Source: Chloroflexota bacterium
GTDB taxonomy: Bacteria; Chloroflexota; Dehalococcoidia; FW602-bin16
Length of the DNA: 64,000 nucleotides
Direction: 5' to 3'
Assembly: GCA_004297765.1 (NCBI GenBank)
Contig: SCTZ01000031.1
Location: forward strand, 55,405 to 119,404
Translations under genes and position numbers: made by a program
The notes under the pieces: generated by a model
The model's input: the letters and a program-made list of their open reading frames with translations, nothing else
What the model was told of the DNA's origin: nothing
Database searches by the model: none
Shown here: positions 8,489 to 20,002 of the stretch, one piece after another
Layout: each line of letters opens with the position of its first letter
Position numbering within the stretch: position 1 is the first letter of the stretch

Positions 8489-8690
8489 TTCCCTTTTAGT
8501 GCGATATGTCGTACTATATAGCCGAGTCGAGCTAGTGAGGCTATACTAAAGGGACATGGTCCCCGCATGAGTGACTCCACCGGCTGCTCGGGTCCGCTCG
8601 CATCGTCCTCTTACATGCGACCGCCGGGTCAGTAGGGCAGGGCAACATTCAACCAATGAAGGAGGATGGTCGGCCCGGGCGGGGGCGGGG

Positions 8691-8851
8691 CTAGTACTAC
8701 AACCGTACTTTGTCATTCTGAGAGCCGCAGCGCGAAGAATCCGTACCTCAGGGGGCGAGGGGCGCGGATTCTTCGGCGTGCGCGCCTCAGAATGACAAAC
8801 AGAGGCGGTGCTCGAGATGAGAAGTTCGGTGAACTACGGTTGTAGTACTAG
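8691..8851. repeat. CTAG-ended palindromic element (161 bp) with TGTCATTCTGAG core
   Basis: Terminal arms 8691-8707 and 8835-8851 are perfect 17-nt inverted repeats starting and ending in CTAG. Inside lies a second inverted repeat built on TTTGTCATTCTGAG, GAAGAATCC and their complements. The inner core recurs at 50813-50944 with different terminal arms. There is no coding sequence, so this is a MITE-like or hairpin repeat. Confidence 0.75.
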
Positions 8852-8941
8852 GAGCCGGGGGAAAAGGGCAAAAGGCGAAAAGGGGGAAAGGGCAGAAACG
8901 TACCCCCTTTTCCCTTTTCACCTTTTCCCCTCGACCCCTAG
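8848..8941. repeat. Purine/pyrimidine-tract palindrome sharing a CTAG with its neighbour
   Basis: Near-complementary arms of about 39 nt (8847-8886 and 8903-8941), almost all purine on one side and pyrimidine on the other. The arms begin and end in CTAG; the left CTAG (8848-8851) is also the right end of the preceding element. Confidence 0.65.
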
Positions 8942-8971
8942 CTCCCCCAACCGTCTGGGCAATCAAAGAAG

Positions 8972-10522
<1,551 letters not shown>

Positions 10523-10636
10523 GCTGCTGGGGGAGAGGGCGAATCGGACGGATCGGAAGCGCAATACACTGCCGCTCGCTGGAGAGCGGCGGAGGCTGAG
10601 GGTCCCGCGAGGGACCGAGTGTCACTCTGAGGTGAT

Positions 10637-12157
10637 ATGGTGAATGTTAAGCAAGTAAAACCGGTTGGAATCACCGATACCATTCTGCGCGATGCGCACC
10701 AGTCGCTGCTGGCCACGCGCATGCGCACCGAAGATATGCTGCCAGTGGCCGAGAAGCTGGACGGGATGGGCTTTCACTCGCTGGAGGTGTGGGGTGGCGC
10801 CACCTTCGACACCACCTACCGCTTTCTGGACGAAGATCCCTGGGAGCGGCTGCGGACGCTGAAGAAGCACATCAAGAAGACCCCGCTGCAGATGCTGTTG
10901 CGGGGGCAGAACGTGGTGGGCTATCGCCACTACGCCGACGACGTGGTGGAAGCCTTCGTGACCAAAGCCTATGAGAACGGCATGGACATCTTCCGCATCT
11001 TCGACGCCTTGAACGATGTGCGGAACATGGAGACAGCCATGCGTGTCACCAAGCGTGTTGGTGGACACGTGCAGGCCACCATCTGCTACACCATCTCGCC
11101 GTTGCACACGAATGACGGCTTCGTGGCCATGGCGCGTCAGTTGGCCGAGATGGGGGCCGACTCCATCTGCATCAAGGACATGGCGGGGCTGTTGGCGCCC
11201 TACGACGCCTACGACCTGGTCAGCAAGATGAAAGCCGAGATCGACCTGCCGATCCAGTTGCACTCGCACTACACCAGCGGCATGGCCTCGGTCTCGTATC
11301 TCAAGGCCATCGAGGCTGGAGTGGACGTGGTGGACACGGCCATCTCCACCCTGTCGCTGGGGACGTCGCAGCCTCCGACGGAGGCGCTGGTGGCGGCGCT
11401 GCGTGGCACGCCGCGCGATCCTGGGCTGGATCTGGGGCAGCTCTCGGAGGTGGCCAAGTACTTTGCGGGAGTGCGCAAGCGCTACCGAGCCTTCGAAGGC
11501 GAGCTGATGGGGGTGGACACGGACGTGCTGACGTACCAGGTGCCCGGCGGGATGATCAGCAACCTGGTGTCGCAGTTGCGCGAGCAGAACGCCCTGGATC
11601 GCTTGGCTGAGGTGCTGCAGGAGGTGCCGCGAGTGCGGGCGGACCTGGGGTATCCGCCGCTGGTGACGCCCTCCAGCCAGTTCGTAGGGACGCAGGCCGT
11701 GATCAACGTGGTGGTGGGGGAGCGCTATAAAGTGGTGCCCAAAGAGATTCGGGCCTACGTCAAGGGCATGTACGGGCGACCTCCTGGGAGCATAGATCCT
11801 GAGGCGCGGGAGAAGATCCTGGGGTCGGAAGAATCGATCGACTGTCGGCCGGCGGACCTGCTGGAGCCGGAGCTGGAGAAGGCTGCGGCGGAGCTGGACG
11901 GACTGGCGCGCGCACAGGAAGACGTGATCAGCTACGCGCTGTTCCCGCAGGTGGTAAAGGAGTATCTGGAGCGGCAGAGCGTGTGCGGGGAGAACCAGCG
12001 GGAGCGGGAGATCGTGGCGGCCATCGCGGCGGTGCTCGCCCAGCAGACGAATGGGAAACAGGTCAGCCCTGCGTCCGGGGCGACGCGGACGCGAGGGATC
12101 ACGGCATGGCGTCTGGCCAGTCGGGGGCAAACGATGCGTGGATCTGGGTGGCGCTGA
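10637..12157 (+). CDS. Pyruvate/oxaloacetate carboxyltransferase (transcarboxylase 5S / PycB type)
   Basis: The 506-residue protein is an HMGL-like TIM barrel followed by the PycB/OadA conserved domain. Visible active-site features are TILRDAHQSLLATRM (metal-binding Asp), CIKDMAGLL (the lysine that is carbamylated in this family) and LHSHYTSGMAS (metal-binding His pair). It exchanges CO2 between oxaloacetate/pyruvate and biotin. There is no biotinyl domain at its C-terminus; the carrier is the next gene. GAGGTGAT lies immediately before the ATG. The last ~30 residues, rich in Arg, Gly and Ser, look like an unconserved tail. Confidence 0.9.
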   Translation: MVNVKQVKPVGITDTILRDAHQSLLATRMRTEDMLPVAEKLDGMGFHSLEVWGGATFDTTYRFLDEDPWERLRTLKKHIKKTPLQMLLRGQNVVGYRHYADDVVEAFVTKAYENGMDIFRIFDALNDVRNMETAMRVTKRVGGHVQATICYTISPLHTNDGFVAMARQLAEMGADSICIKDMAGLLAPYDAYDLVSKMKAEIDLPIQLHSHYTSGMASVSYLKAIEAGVDVVDTAISTLSLGTSQPPTEALVAALRGTPRDPGLDLGQLSEVAKYFAGVRKRYRAFEGELMGVDTDVLTYQVPGGMISNLVSQLREQNALDRLAEVLQEVPRVRADLGYPPLVTPSSQFVGTQAVINVVVGERYKVVPKEIRAYVKGMYGRPPGSIDPEAREKILGSEESIDCRPADLLEPELEKAAAELDGLARAQEDVISYALFPQVVKEYLERQSVCGENQREREIVAAIAAVLAQQTNGKQVSPASGATRTRGITAWRLASRGQTMRGSGWR

Positions 12158-12215
12158 GAGCGGCCAGGTTCTGGGGCAACGCTGCCCGAGTCTCGAGGCA
12201 CGAGGTGAGTGAGCC

Positions 12216-12722
12216 ATGAAGCTAGTAATCGACGGGACGACCTACGAAGTGCATGCCACGGAGAGCGAGATCAGCGTCAACGGGGTGCGTGTGCCGGTGC
12301 GAGTGGAGAACGGGCAGGGCTATCCCATGACGGTGTACGTGGGGAATCGACCGCTGAAAGTGGACGTGCAGGGCAAAGTGGAGGGAGCGCCGTCCACGGT
12401 GCTGGTAGATGGGAAGGTCTACGGCGTGAGCGTGGAAGGAGTGCTGCGGGCGAGCGGGGGCAAAGCCGAGCCAGTTGCGAAGCAGAAGAAGGTTGGCGGA
12501 GCGGCGGGCGATTCGGTAGTGCGGGCGCTGATGCCTGGCAAAGTAGTGGCGGTAAAGGTCTGCCAGGGGGATCTGGTGGAAGCAGGGGCGCTGCTGCTGG
12601 TGCTGGAGGCCATGAAGATGGAGAACGAGATCCACGCACCGAAGGCTGGGAAGATCAAGACCCTGTCCGTGGTCCCAGGGAGCAACGTCAGCAGTGGAGA
12701 CGTGCTGGTGGTGCTGGAGTAA
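12216..12722 (+). CDS. Biotin carboxyl carrier protein (1.3S type)
   Basis: The 168-residue protein ends in a lipoyl/biotinyl domain with the biotinylation motif EAMKMEN, the Lys being the attachment site. About 95 residues of beta-rich sequence and an Ala/Lys linker precede it. It lies 58 nt after the 5S-type gene and 26 nt before the mutase gene. It should shuttle carboxybiotin between the 12S- and 5S-type enzymes. A longer overlapping frame from 12209 merges into the mutase frame but carries none of these features and is not coding here. Confidence 0.92.
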   Translation: MKLVIDGTTYEVHATESEISVNGVRVPVRVENGQGYPMTVYVGNRPLKVDVQGKVEGAPSTVLVDGKVYGVSVEGVLRASGGKAEPVAKQKKVGGAAGDSVVRALMPGKVVAVKVCQGDLVEAGALLLVLEAMKMENEIHAPKAGKIKTLSVVPGSNVSSGDVLVVLE

Positions 12723-12748
12723 GGGTCGCAAGAGGAGAAGGCACACTG

Positions 12749-14407
12749 ATGAAGAGAAGCCACAGCAAAGAAGAGTGGCGTCGGGAAACGCTGGAGCCCG
12801 CCCTGAAGAAGTCCAAGGAGCGCCAGGCTCGCTTCGAGACGCTCTCCCACATACCGGTGGAACCGGTCTACACGAGCGAAGATCTGCCCGTGGGCGGAGT
12901 GCAGGAGGAGCTGGGGTTCCCTGGAGAGTATCCCTTCACCCGTGGGATCCAGCCGACCATGTACCGTGGACGGCTGTGGACTATGCGGCAGTACGCGGGG
13001 TTTGCCACGGCCGAGGAGTCCAACCGGCGCTATCGCTACCTGCTGGAACACGGACAGACGGGGCTAAGCGTGGCCTTCGACCTGCCCACGCAACTGGGCT
13101 ACGACTCGGACCATCCCGTCTCGCTGGGCGAGGTGGGCAAGGTGGGGGTAGCCATCGACAGTCTGGCGGATATGGAGACGCTCTTCCGGGAGATACCGCT
13201 GGACAAGGTCAGCACCTCCATGACCATCAACGCCAGCGCCTCGATCCTGCTGGCCATGTACATCGCGGTGGGCAAGAAGCAGGGCGTAGAGCCGGGCAAG
13301 CTGAACGGGACCATCCAGAATGACATCCTCAAGGAGTACGTGGCGCGAGGGACCTACATCTTCCCGCCGCGTCCATCCATGCGTCTGATCACGGACACGT
13401 TCGCCTACTGCAGTCAGCAGGTGCCCAACTGGAATCCCATCAGCATCAGCGGTTACCACATGCGGGAAGCGGGCAGCACGGCGGTGCAGGAGGTGGCGTT
13501 CACGCTGGCCAACGGGATCGCGTACGTGGAGGCGGCCGTAGCGGCAGGACTGAGCGTCGATTCGTTTGCCGGGCGGTTGTCGTTCTTCTTCAACGCGCAC
13601 AACAACCTGCTGGAAGAGGTGGCCAAGTTCCGGGCGGCGCGGCGGCTGTGGGCGCTGATCATGCGTGAGCAGTTCCAGGCTAAGGACCCGCGCTCGTGGA
13701 TGCTGCGCTTCCACACGCAGACGGCGGGCTCGACGCTGACAGCCCAGCAGCCGTACAACAACGTGGTGCGGGTGACGCTGCAGGCGTTGTCGGCGGTGCT
13801 AGGTGGGACCCAATCGCTGCACACCAACTCGTTGGACGAGGCGCTCTCGCTGCCATCCGAGGAATCGGTGCAACTGGCGTTGCGGACGCAGCAGGTCATC
13901 GCACACGAGAGCGGGGTAGCGGACACGGTGGACCCGCTGGCGGGCTCCTACTACGTGGAGCGCTTGACGGAGGAAATCGAGACGCGCGCCCGGGAGTACC
14001 TGGAGCGGATCGCCGGGATGGGCGGAGCGCTTCAGGCCATCGAGAAGGGCTTCATCCAACGTGAGATCCAGGAGAGCTCGTACCAGTACCAGGTCGAGGT
14101 GGATGCCAGCGAGAGGGTTGTGGTGGGCGTGAACAAGTTCCAGACGCCCGAGAAGGCCCCGGCGAACCTCCTGCGGGTGGACCCGTCCATCGGGGATCTC
14201 CAGGCGGCGAAGCTGGCGGAGCTACGCAAGAAACGGGACGCGGGCCAGGTGACGCGGCTACTCGGACAATTGGAAGAGGTGGCCCGCGGCACGGACAACA
14301 TCATGCCTGTGCTGCTGGAGTGCGCGGAGACCTACCTGACGCTGGGCGAGATCTGCGACGTGCTGCGGCGCGTATTTGGACAGCAGGAGCAGATGCCCGT
14401 ATTCTAG
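12749..14407 (+). CDS. Methylmalonyl-CoA mutase, catalytic (substrate-binding) subunit
   Basis: The 552-residue protein has [17 protein letters not shown], the [14 protein letters not shown] barrel segment and [13 protein letters not shown], whose Tyr-His pair is typical of methylmalonyl- rather than isobutyryl-CoA mutases. It stops before any cobalamin-binding domain (no DxHxxG motif), so it must pair with a separate ~130-residue B12 subunit that I do not find in the window. The ATG at 12749 follows AGAGGAGAAGG. The reaction is (R)-methylmalonyl-CoA to succinyl-CoA. The MeaB-like protector GTPase is encoded 4.5 kb downstream. Confidence 0.93.
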   Translation: MKRSHSKEEWRRETLEPALKKSKERQARFETLSHIPVEPVYTSEDLPVGGVQEELGFPGEYPFTRGIQPTMYRGRLWTMRQYAGFATAEESNRRYRYLLEHGQTGLSVAFDLPTQLGYDSDHPVSLGEVGKVGVAIDSLADMETLFREIPLDKVSTSMTINASASILLAMYIAVGKKQGVEPGKLNGTIQNDILKEYVARGTYIFPPRPSMRLITDTFAYCSQQVPNWNPISISGYHMREAGSTAVQEVAFTLANGIAYVEAAVAAGLSVDSFAGRLSFFFNAHNNLLEEVAKFRAARRLWALIMREQFQAKDPRSWMLRFHTQTAGSTLTAQQPYNNVVRVTLQALSAVLGGTQSLHTNSLDEALSLPSEESVQLALRTQQVIAHESGVADTVDPLAGSYYVERLTEEIETRAREYLERIAGMGGALQAIEKGFIQREIQESSYQYQVEVDASERVVVGVNKFQTPEKAPANLLRVDPSIGDLQAAKLAELRKKRDAGQVTRLLGQLEEVARGTDNIMPVLLECAETYLTLGEICDVLRRVFGQQEQMPVF

Positions 14408-14449
14408 CGCCGGTATTCTTTGGCAATCCAATGTAGAAAGGAACCGCCC

Positions 14450-14851
14450 ATGATCAAGAAGATCGATCATATCGGGGTGGCCGTGAAGAAGATCGAGGAC
14501 GCCCTGCCCGTCTATACGGATGGGATCGGGCTGGCGTTGGAACGCGTGACCGAAGTGGGCAGCGAGGGCGTGAAGGTAGCGTTCGTGCCGGCTGGGGAGA
14601 CCCTGATCGAGCTGCTGGAGCCCACGGGACCGAGCACGGCCGTGGCGGGCTTTCTGGAGAAGCGCGGGGAAGGGCTACACCACATCTGTTTCGAGGTCGA
14701 CGATATCGACGCGACCATCGCCGATCTGAAGGGGAAGGGTGTGCCGCTGCTTAGCAATGAGGCCCGGCAGGGTGCTGATGGACGGATCGTCTTTATCCAC
14801 CCCAAGGCCGGGCACGGCGTGCTGATCGAGTTGCTGGAGAAGCCGCGCTAG
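14450..14851 (+). CDS. mce: Methylmalonyl-CoA epimerase
   Basis: The 133-residue single-domain vicinal-oxygen-chelate protein has the metal ligands expected of this family: IDHIGVAV at the start, LHHICFEVDDI in the middle and GVLIELLEK at the end. It interconverts (S)- and (R)-methylmalonyl-CoA, linking the carboxyltransferase product to the mutase. The start at 14450 is chosen over an upstream in-frame ATG (14420) because it has AAAGGA 8 nt before it and matches the family's N-terminus. It lies 42 nt after the mutase stop. Confidence 0.92.
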   Translation: MIKKIDHIGVAVKKIEDALPVYTDGIGLALERVTEVGSEGVKVAFVPAGETLIELLEPTGPSTAVAGFLEKRGEGLHHICFEVDDIDATIADLKGKGVPLLSNEARQGADGRIVFIHPKAGHGVLIELLEKPR

Positions 14852-14887
14852 TGCTTGGATACCAGTGACGTGATGGGCGAGAGACCG

Positions 14888-14939
14888 CGCATCGGTCGTA
14901 TCAGTCGGATCGGTCCGATCGGTTGCACTGACCGATGCG
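14888..14939. repeat. Inverted repeat after the epimerase gene
   Basis: CGCATCGGTC at 14888 and GACCGATGCG at 14930 form the outer arms around further GATCGG repeats. A related GATCGGTC/GACCGATC repeat occurs at 45839-45869, also at a transcript end. There is no T-run; it is possibly a factor-dependent or 3'-stabilising terminator. Confidence 0.45.
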
Positions 14940-15007
14940 TGTCAGCCTATTGGTCGGGAAGCACTGCAGCAACATCCGGATTCGTTGAGTGGTCGAGATG
15001 TTGTGGA

Positions 15008-15292
15008 CGTAGTGGCGGATCGCCGTATCCGCCAGGGGGGTGGGGCAGCCCTTCGCCTCAGTAGTCTAGCTGGCTTCCCAACACCTAAACTAAGCCCACA
15101 ATGAAATCTACATTCCAAGTCCGCGGAATGTCGCACTTGTACCGCAAGAGCCGAATGGGCTCTGCGGGTTTCACCTTGGGATTAGTATAGCCCATCGCGG
15201 TCTGACCGAGGTCGGCTATGAGAGGGCAGGCCGAGTGCTAAGGCAGGCGCGGCCCCTCGCCCCCCTGGCGGATACGGCGGTCCGCCACTACG
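15008..15292. repeat. MITE-like element, copy 1 (285 bp)
   Basis: Long terminal inverted repeats (15008-15046 and about 15251-15292) match over their first ~36 positions with one mismatch. The interior begins CAGCCC-TCGCCTCAGTA and ends AAGGCAGGCG, exactly as in the copy at 34332-34516, while the middle differs. No transposase is encoded. Confidence 0.75.
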
Positions 15293-15407
15293 GTGTACGT
15301 GTGATTCTTGCCTTTCGTCTATCAGGTCACAAGCAACATAGCCCTGGCGCGCTTTCCACAAATGCCCGCTCTGGCAAATACCACCCAACGAGGAGGGAAC
15401 GCTCAAC

Positions 15408-16181
15408 ATGTCCTACGATCTCAAGCTCAAGGATAAAGTCGCCATCATCACCGGAGGCGGACAGGGAATGGGACGAGCCATCGCCCTGACGTTGGGTGGC
15501 ACGGGTATGCACGTGGTGGTCGCCGACAAGAACAGCACTACTGCCGAGCAGGTGGCTGGCGAAGTACGCGCTCTTGGAGTGCAGGCGTTGCCAATGCATG
15601 TTGACGTCACGGATCAACTAGCGACCGAGCGGATGGTGCAGACCACGCTAGAGCGGTTTGGGCAGATCGACGTGCTCGTCAACAACGCTGGCTTCATCAC
15701 GTGGAAGAAGTTTGCGGATCTGACGCCGGAGGAGTGGCAACTAAACATCGATGTCAACCTCAACGGTGTCTTCTACTGTACGCGTGCGACGATCGGCCAC
15801 ATGATCCAGCGGCGAGCCGGGCGCATTATCAACATCTCGTCCGACTCGGCCAAGGTGGGAGAGGCCGGCACGGGGGCCTACGCGGCGGCCAAAGCCGGCG
15901 TCATGACCCTGACCAAAGTGCTAGCTCGGGAGCTGGGCCGCTACGACATCACCGTCAACGCGATCTGCCCCGGTATGGTCGACACGCCGATGGCAGCGGG
16001 CACTCCTCTCGGCCAGCTCAGCCCGGAGAAAAGGGCGCAGATGATCAAGCTCAGCTTTCCGCTGGGGCGCGTTGCACAGCCTCAGGATATCGCCGATACC
16101 GTGCTCTTCCTGGCTTCGGATGGGGCCAAGTACATCACGGGACAGGCCATTAGCGTCGATGGGGGCTACGTGACAGCTTAG
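15408..16181 (+). CDS. Short-chain dehydrogenase/reductase (FabG-like)
   Basis: The 257-residue Rossmann enzyme has the nucleotide motif TGGGQGMGRAI, the NNAG motif, the Ser of INISSDSAK and the catalytic YAAAK. A 3-hydroxyacyl/3-oxoacyl oxidoreductase role fits the acyl-CoA setting, but the substrate is unknown. GAGGAGGG precedes the ATG. It is a close paralogue of the SDR at 18066-18836, with an acyl-CoA ligase between them. Confidence 0.88.
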   Translation: MSYDLKLKDKVAIITGGGQGMGRAIALTLGGTGMHVVVADKNSTTAEQVAGEVRALGVQALPMHVDVTDQLATERMVQTTLERFGQIDVLVNNAGFITWKKFADLTPEEWQLNIDVNLNGVFYCTRATIGHMIQRRAGRIINISSDSAKVGEAGTGAYAAAKAGVMTLTKVLARELGRYDITVNAICPGMVDTPMAAGTPLGQLSPEKRAQMIKLSFPLGRVAQPQDIADTVLFLASDGAKYITGQAISVDGGYVTA

Positions 16182-16320
16182 AGCGTCGTTCCGTAAGTCA
16201 GTATCACGTTGCAGAGACGGCGCAGTTGGACCGCGGCCCTAGACCGCCGCGGTCGCCTCAGGCGACCGCAGCGGTCTTCTCAGACAGGATGCTGGACTTG
16301 AGGAATGAAGCACTTAGAGC
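16177..16320. repeat. Degenerate palindromic element with CTTAGAGC at both ends
   Basis: The 8-nt CTTAGAGC occurs directly repeated at 16177 and 16313. Inside, GCGTCGTTCCGTAAGTC faces GACTTGAGGAATGAAGC as an imperfect inverted repeat. The arms resemble those of the element at 38445-38619. Its left end overlaps the stop codon of the SDR gene. Confidence 0.45.
16241..16277 (+). terminator. Strong stem-loop after the SDR gene
   Basis: 16241-16257 pairs with 16261-16277 through GACCGC and GCGGTCGCC blocks with a short CA loop, followed by TTCTC. It is the apical hairpin of the element above and may end the SDR transcript. Confidence 0.5.
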
Positions 16321-16334
16321 TTGGAGGGAGTGCT

Positions 16335-17999
16335 GTGTCGAACATAGATCGAAAACCGCACGAGTCTACAACCCGAACGATATGGCAGGCGCTGGAGAAC
16401 AGCGTGGAGCAATGGGGGAGCCGCGAGGCTATAACATTCCATGGCGCTCGGGTGACCTACGCCGAAATGCTGCAGCATGTGGACCGATTGGCCACAGGAC
16501 TGCTAGCTGCGGGAATACAGCCGGACGATCACGTTTCCATCATCTTTCCACTTTGCCCGGAGTGGATCTACACCCATTACGCCCTGACGACCATTGGCGC
16601 GATCGTCGTGCCCATCAACATCAACTACAAGGCCGACGAGGTACGCTGGGTTCTGAAGCAAGGGGATGTTAACGCCGTCATCGCGGCCGATTCGTTCCTG
16701 AATCTCGATTTCCTGGAATTGCTCAAAAGCACCGACCCTGCCCTGGAGTCCGGCGAGGTGCATTCCGAGCAGTTTCCGCTGATCAAGCGCATGTTCGTGT
16801 TTGAATCCGGGGGCGATAGAGGCGGACCGTACACTATGCGATCGCTTCTGTCGCACGAGCCATCGTCGGACGAGCGCGCTCGGTTGGCCGAGATACGCGC
16901 CAAGCAGACGGCAGATGATCCCGCCTACATCCTGTTCACGTCTGGCAGCACCGCACGACCAAAACCGGCCATCGTCCCGCATCGTGCCATCTGTGGCGTG
17001 GGCTACTATCAGGCGAAGGGCTGCGGCATGGGCGAGGGGGATCGCTTCCTGGCCATGCTGACCACGTTTCACATCGGTGGAGTCGTCCCCTGTATCGCCT
17101 CGCCCCACAGCGTGGGGGCCACGACCTGCTTGGTGCCGGCCTTCGAGCCGCGCACGGTGCTCGAAACAATCGAGCGGGAGCGTTGTACCGCCAGCATCGG
17201 CTTCGACACCATGTTTACCAAGCTGGCCGGACATCCCGATTTTGGCCGCCGGGATATCTCCTCACTGAAAAAGGCCACCGTAGCCTGCACGCCATCCGCC
17301 TATGACCAGTTGCAAAAGTGGTATCACTTCGACTGTCTCGGTATGACATACGGATGCACCGAGGGATCGTCTGGGATGTCGCTGGTCATGCCTGGGGAGA
17401 CCGATCCCGAGATTCGGCGCAACTCCAACGGTCGGCCGCATCCTGGGATCGAGGTGCGCATCGTCGATACGGAGACCGGTCAGGTCCTGCCCCCGAACAC
17501 TCCCGGCGAGATCTGCTTCCGGGGCTGGAACCGCTTTCTGGGCTACTACAACATGCCCGAGGAGACGGCCGCGGCCATCGACGCCGAGGGCTTCGTCCAT
17601 ATGGGCGACTACGGCTGGCTGAACGAGCAGGGCTATCTCTACTACCGTGGCCGCTACAAGATGATGGTCAAAACCGGCGGGGAGAACGTCTCCCAGCGCG
17701 AGGTCGAGATTTTCCTGGAGGACAACATCCCGGGCGCGGAGTTCGCCCAGGTGGTCGGGGTGCCGGACGAGGTATGGGGCGAGGCCGTGGTGGCCTTTAT
17801 TCAGTTGCGAGCGGGATCGACGCTCACACCGGAAGAGATCCGCGAGCATTGCCGCGGGAAGATCGCGGGCTTCAAGATTCCGAAGCACGTCTTCATTCTG
17901 GAGTCCAAGGATTGGCCCATCCTGGCGGTGGGACGCCCGGATAAGCATACTCTGCGTAAGATGGCCCTGCAGAGGTTGGGTCGAGAGGAGCTCGCGTAA
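16335..17999 (+). CDS. Atypical acyl-CoA ligase-like ANL enzyme, paralogue 1
   Basis: A 554-residue ANL-fold protein. The GTG at 16335 is preceded by GGAGGG at 6 nt and matches the N-termini of three paralogues (42528, 51048, 53541), all sharing E-x-T-RxTIWQxL. It keeps MTYGCTEG and the ribose-binding MGDYGW. The P-loop, however, is TSGSTARPKPA instead of TSGTTGxPKG, the hinge reads GRYKMMVKTGG instead of GRxKDxI, and the catalytic-lysine motif reads VGRPDKHTLRK instead of TGKIxKxxLR, placing Arg where the adenylation Lys should be. It may be a divergent CoA ligase or a non-adenylating relative. It lies between two SDR genes. Confidence 0.82.
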   Translation: MSNIDRKPHESTTRTIWQALENSVEQWGSREAITFHGARVTYAEMLQHVDRLATGLLAAGIQPDDHVSIIFPLCPEWIYTHYALTTIGAIVVPININYKADEVRWVLKQGDVNAVIAADSFLNLDFLELLKSTDPALESGEVHSEQFPLIKRMFVFESGGDRGGPYTMRSLLSHEPSSDERARLAEIRAKQTADDPAYILFTSGSTARPKPAIVPHRAICGVGYYQAKGCGMGEGDRFLAMLTTFHIGGVVPCIASPHSVGATTCLVPAFEPRTVLETIERERCTASIGFDTMFTKLAGHPDFGRRDISSLKKATVACTPSAYDQLQKWYHFDCLGMTYGCTEGSSGMSLVMPGETDPEIRRNSNGRPHPGIEVRIVDTETGQVLPPNTPGEICFRGWNRFLGYYNMPEETAAAIDAEGFVHMGDYGWLNEQGYLYYRGRYKMMVKTGGENVSQREVEIFLEDNIPGAEFAQVVGVPDEVWGEAVVAFIQLRAGSTLTPEEIREHCRGKIAGFKIPKHVFILESKDWPILAVGRPDKHTLRKMALQRLGREELA

Positions 18000-18065
18000 A
18001 CGTTTGTAGCACGATAGCGCAGCGCCAATTCGAAGTGAGCAACAAGGAGAGGGGAGAGAAGAAGC

Positions 18066-18836
<771 letters not shown>

Positions 18837-18953
18837 TCGGCCTGGTCGCTGGCAATTCGAGCTTTGAGGAAATCTCGGCACCGCACGCTAATCCGACCGT
18901 AGTGCGGCCGTCGGCTCAACGATGATGTGTGCCGGGCCTCGCGGGAGGCATCG

Positions 18954-19883
18954 TTGAATTTGGTTGAAGACGTTTTGGCGGGTGATCGCCGCGCTCTGGC
19001 GCGCGTCATCACGCTCATCGAGAACAACCTGCCCGGAGGGCAGGAGGCGCTCCGGATCCTATTCCGGCACGGTGGAAAAGCGCACGTCATTGGCGTGACG
19101 GGCCCTCCGGGAGCCGGAAAAAGTACGCTCGTTTGCCAACTGGCGAAGGAGTTGCGCGCACGCGGTAAGACCGTTGGCATCGTCGCGGTTGACCCCTCCA
19201 GCCCCTTCACCGGCGGCGCAATCCTTGGCGATCGCATTCGCATGCAGGAGCTATCCGGTGACAGAGGTGTCTTCGCGCGGAGCATGGCCACGCGCGGAGA
19301 ACTGGGCGGCATGGCCAAGACCACGCAAGACGTCGTCGACGTCCTGGACGCATCCGGATTCGACGTCGTGATAGTGGAGACCGTGGGCGTTGGACAGGAC
19401 GAGGTGACCATAGCGGGGACGGCTCACACGACCCTGGTCGTCGGCGTTCCCGGTTTGGGTGACGACGTCCAGGCCATCAAAGCGGGCGTTCTGGAGATTG
19501 CCGATATATACGTCGTGAACAAAGCCGACCGAGAAGGGGCAGAGATGCTGGTAGCCCAGCTTCAGATGCTGCTGACCCTTCGTGAGTTGGGCAACTGGGC
19601 CATACCCATCCAGCGCACGGTTGCAACTCGAGGCGAAGGAATCTCAGAGCTAGTCGATGCTGCGCAGCGGCATTATCGTCACTTGAGCGAGACGGGGCTG
19701 TTGCGGCAACAGTCTGCAACCCATCACCAGCGCCGTGTTTTAGATATCGCCCGCGACGCATTATTGCGAAAACTGCTGACCGGTGAGAACAGCGGAGAGC
19801 GCCTGAGCAAGCTCGTGCAAGAGGTGGTCGAACATCGCCTCGACCCCTACACGGCCGCGGAGCAGTTGGCGCGGCACGAATAG
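18954..19883 (+). CDS. meaB: MeaB/ArgK-type GTPase, chaperone of methylmalonyl-CoA mutase
   Basis: A G3E GTPase with Walker A GPPGAGKST, the switch region VDPSSPFTGGAILGDRIRM, VETVGVGQDE and the guanine-specificity motif NKAD. About 309 residues from a TTG at 18954, which has GGGAGG 5 nt before it; an ATG at 18927 is in frame but lacks such a site. Proteins of this family load and protect the B12 cofactor of methylmalonyl-CoA mutase. Here the mutase subunit is encoded 4.5 kb upstream, with the SDR/ligase genes between them. Confidence 0.92.
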   Translation: MNLVEDVLAGDRRALARVITLIENNLPGGQEALRILFRHGGKAHVIGVTGPPGAGKSTLVCQLAKELRARGKTVGIVAVDPSSPFTGGAILGDRIRMQELSGDRGVFARSMATRGELGGMAKTTQDVVDVLDASGFDVVIVETVGVGQDEVTIAGTAHTTLVVGVPGLGDDVQAIKAGVLEIADIYVVNKADREGAEMLVAQLQMLLTLRELGNWAIPIQRTVATRGEGISELVDAAQRHYRHLSETGLLRQQSATHHQRRVLDIARDALLRKLLTGENSGERLSKLVQEVVEHRLDPYTAAEQLARHE

Positions 19884-19923
19884 AGACGCGACTTCCTTAG
19901 ACACATCTAACCTACGAATCCCT

Positions 19924-19953
19924 CCTGGGAGCGCAGACGTCTGCGCTCCCAGG
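19924..19953. terminator. Perfect 30-nt palindrome after meaB
   Basis: 15-nt arms 19924-19938 and 19939-19953 are exact complements. There is no T-run. Its position, 41 nt after the meaB stop, suggests a transcript-end hairpin. Confidence 0.45.
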
Positions 19954-20002
19954 GATAGATACCATTGCCTTTGCCGTGATAAGCACAATAACCAAATAGT
20001 AT

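Larger units (their letters stand above)
8489..8971. other. Gap before the carboxyltransferase gene: tandem palindromic elements
   Basis: After the zinc-ribbon stop, TATAGCC and GGCTATA (about 8513-8545) can form a 7-bp hairpin with no T-run. 8546-8690 shows nothing I can identify. Two CTAG-ended palindromic elements occupy 8691-8941. No convincing promoter for the gene at 8972 was found. Confidence 0.5.
14852..15407. other. Gap holding an inverted repeat and a long-terminal-repeat element
   Basis: The gap holds the palindrome at 14888-14939 and the 285-bp element at 15008-15292. The remaining 15293-15407 carries the GAGGAGGG ribosome-binding site of the SDR gene and no clear promoter. Confidence 0.5.

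Noticed and set aside
10562..10636. Possible T-box or riboswitch before the 5S-type gene (paired CCGCTC/GAGCGG and GGTCCC/GGGACC hairpins)
   Set aside because: None of the conserved T-box sequence is present and the leader is too short.
10622..12217. 531-codon minus-strand frame opposite the 5S-type gene
   Set aside because: Antisense shadow of a strongly conserved gene; the product is Arg/His/Gln-rich with no domain.
12209..12748. N-terminal extension of the mutase frame from a GTG
   Set aside because: It overlaps the biotin carrier gene in another frame, is Gly/Arg-rich, and the ATG at 12749 has its own ribosome-binding site and the family N-terminus.
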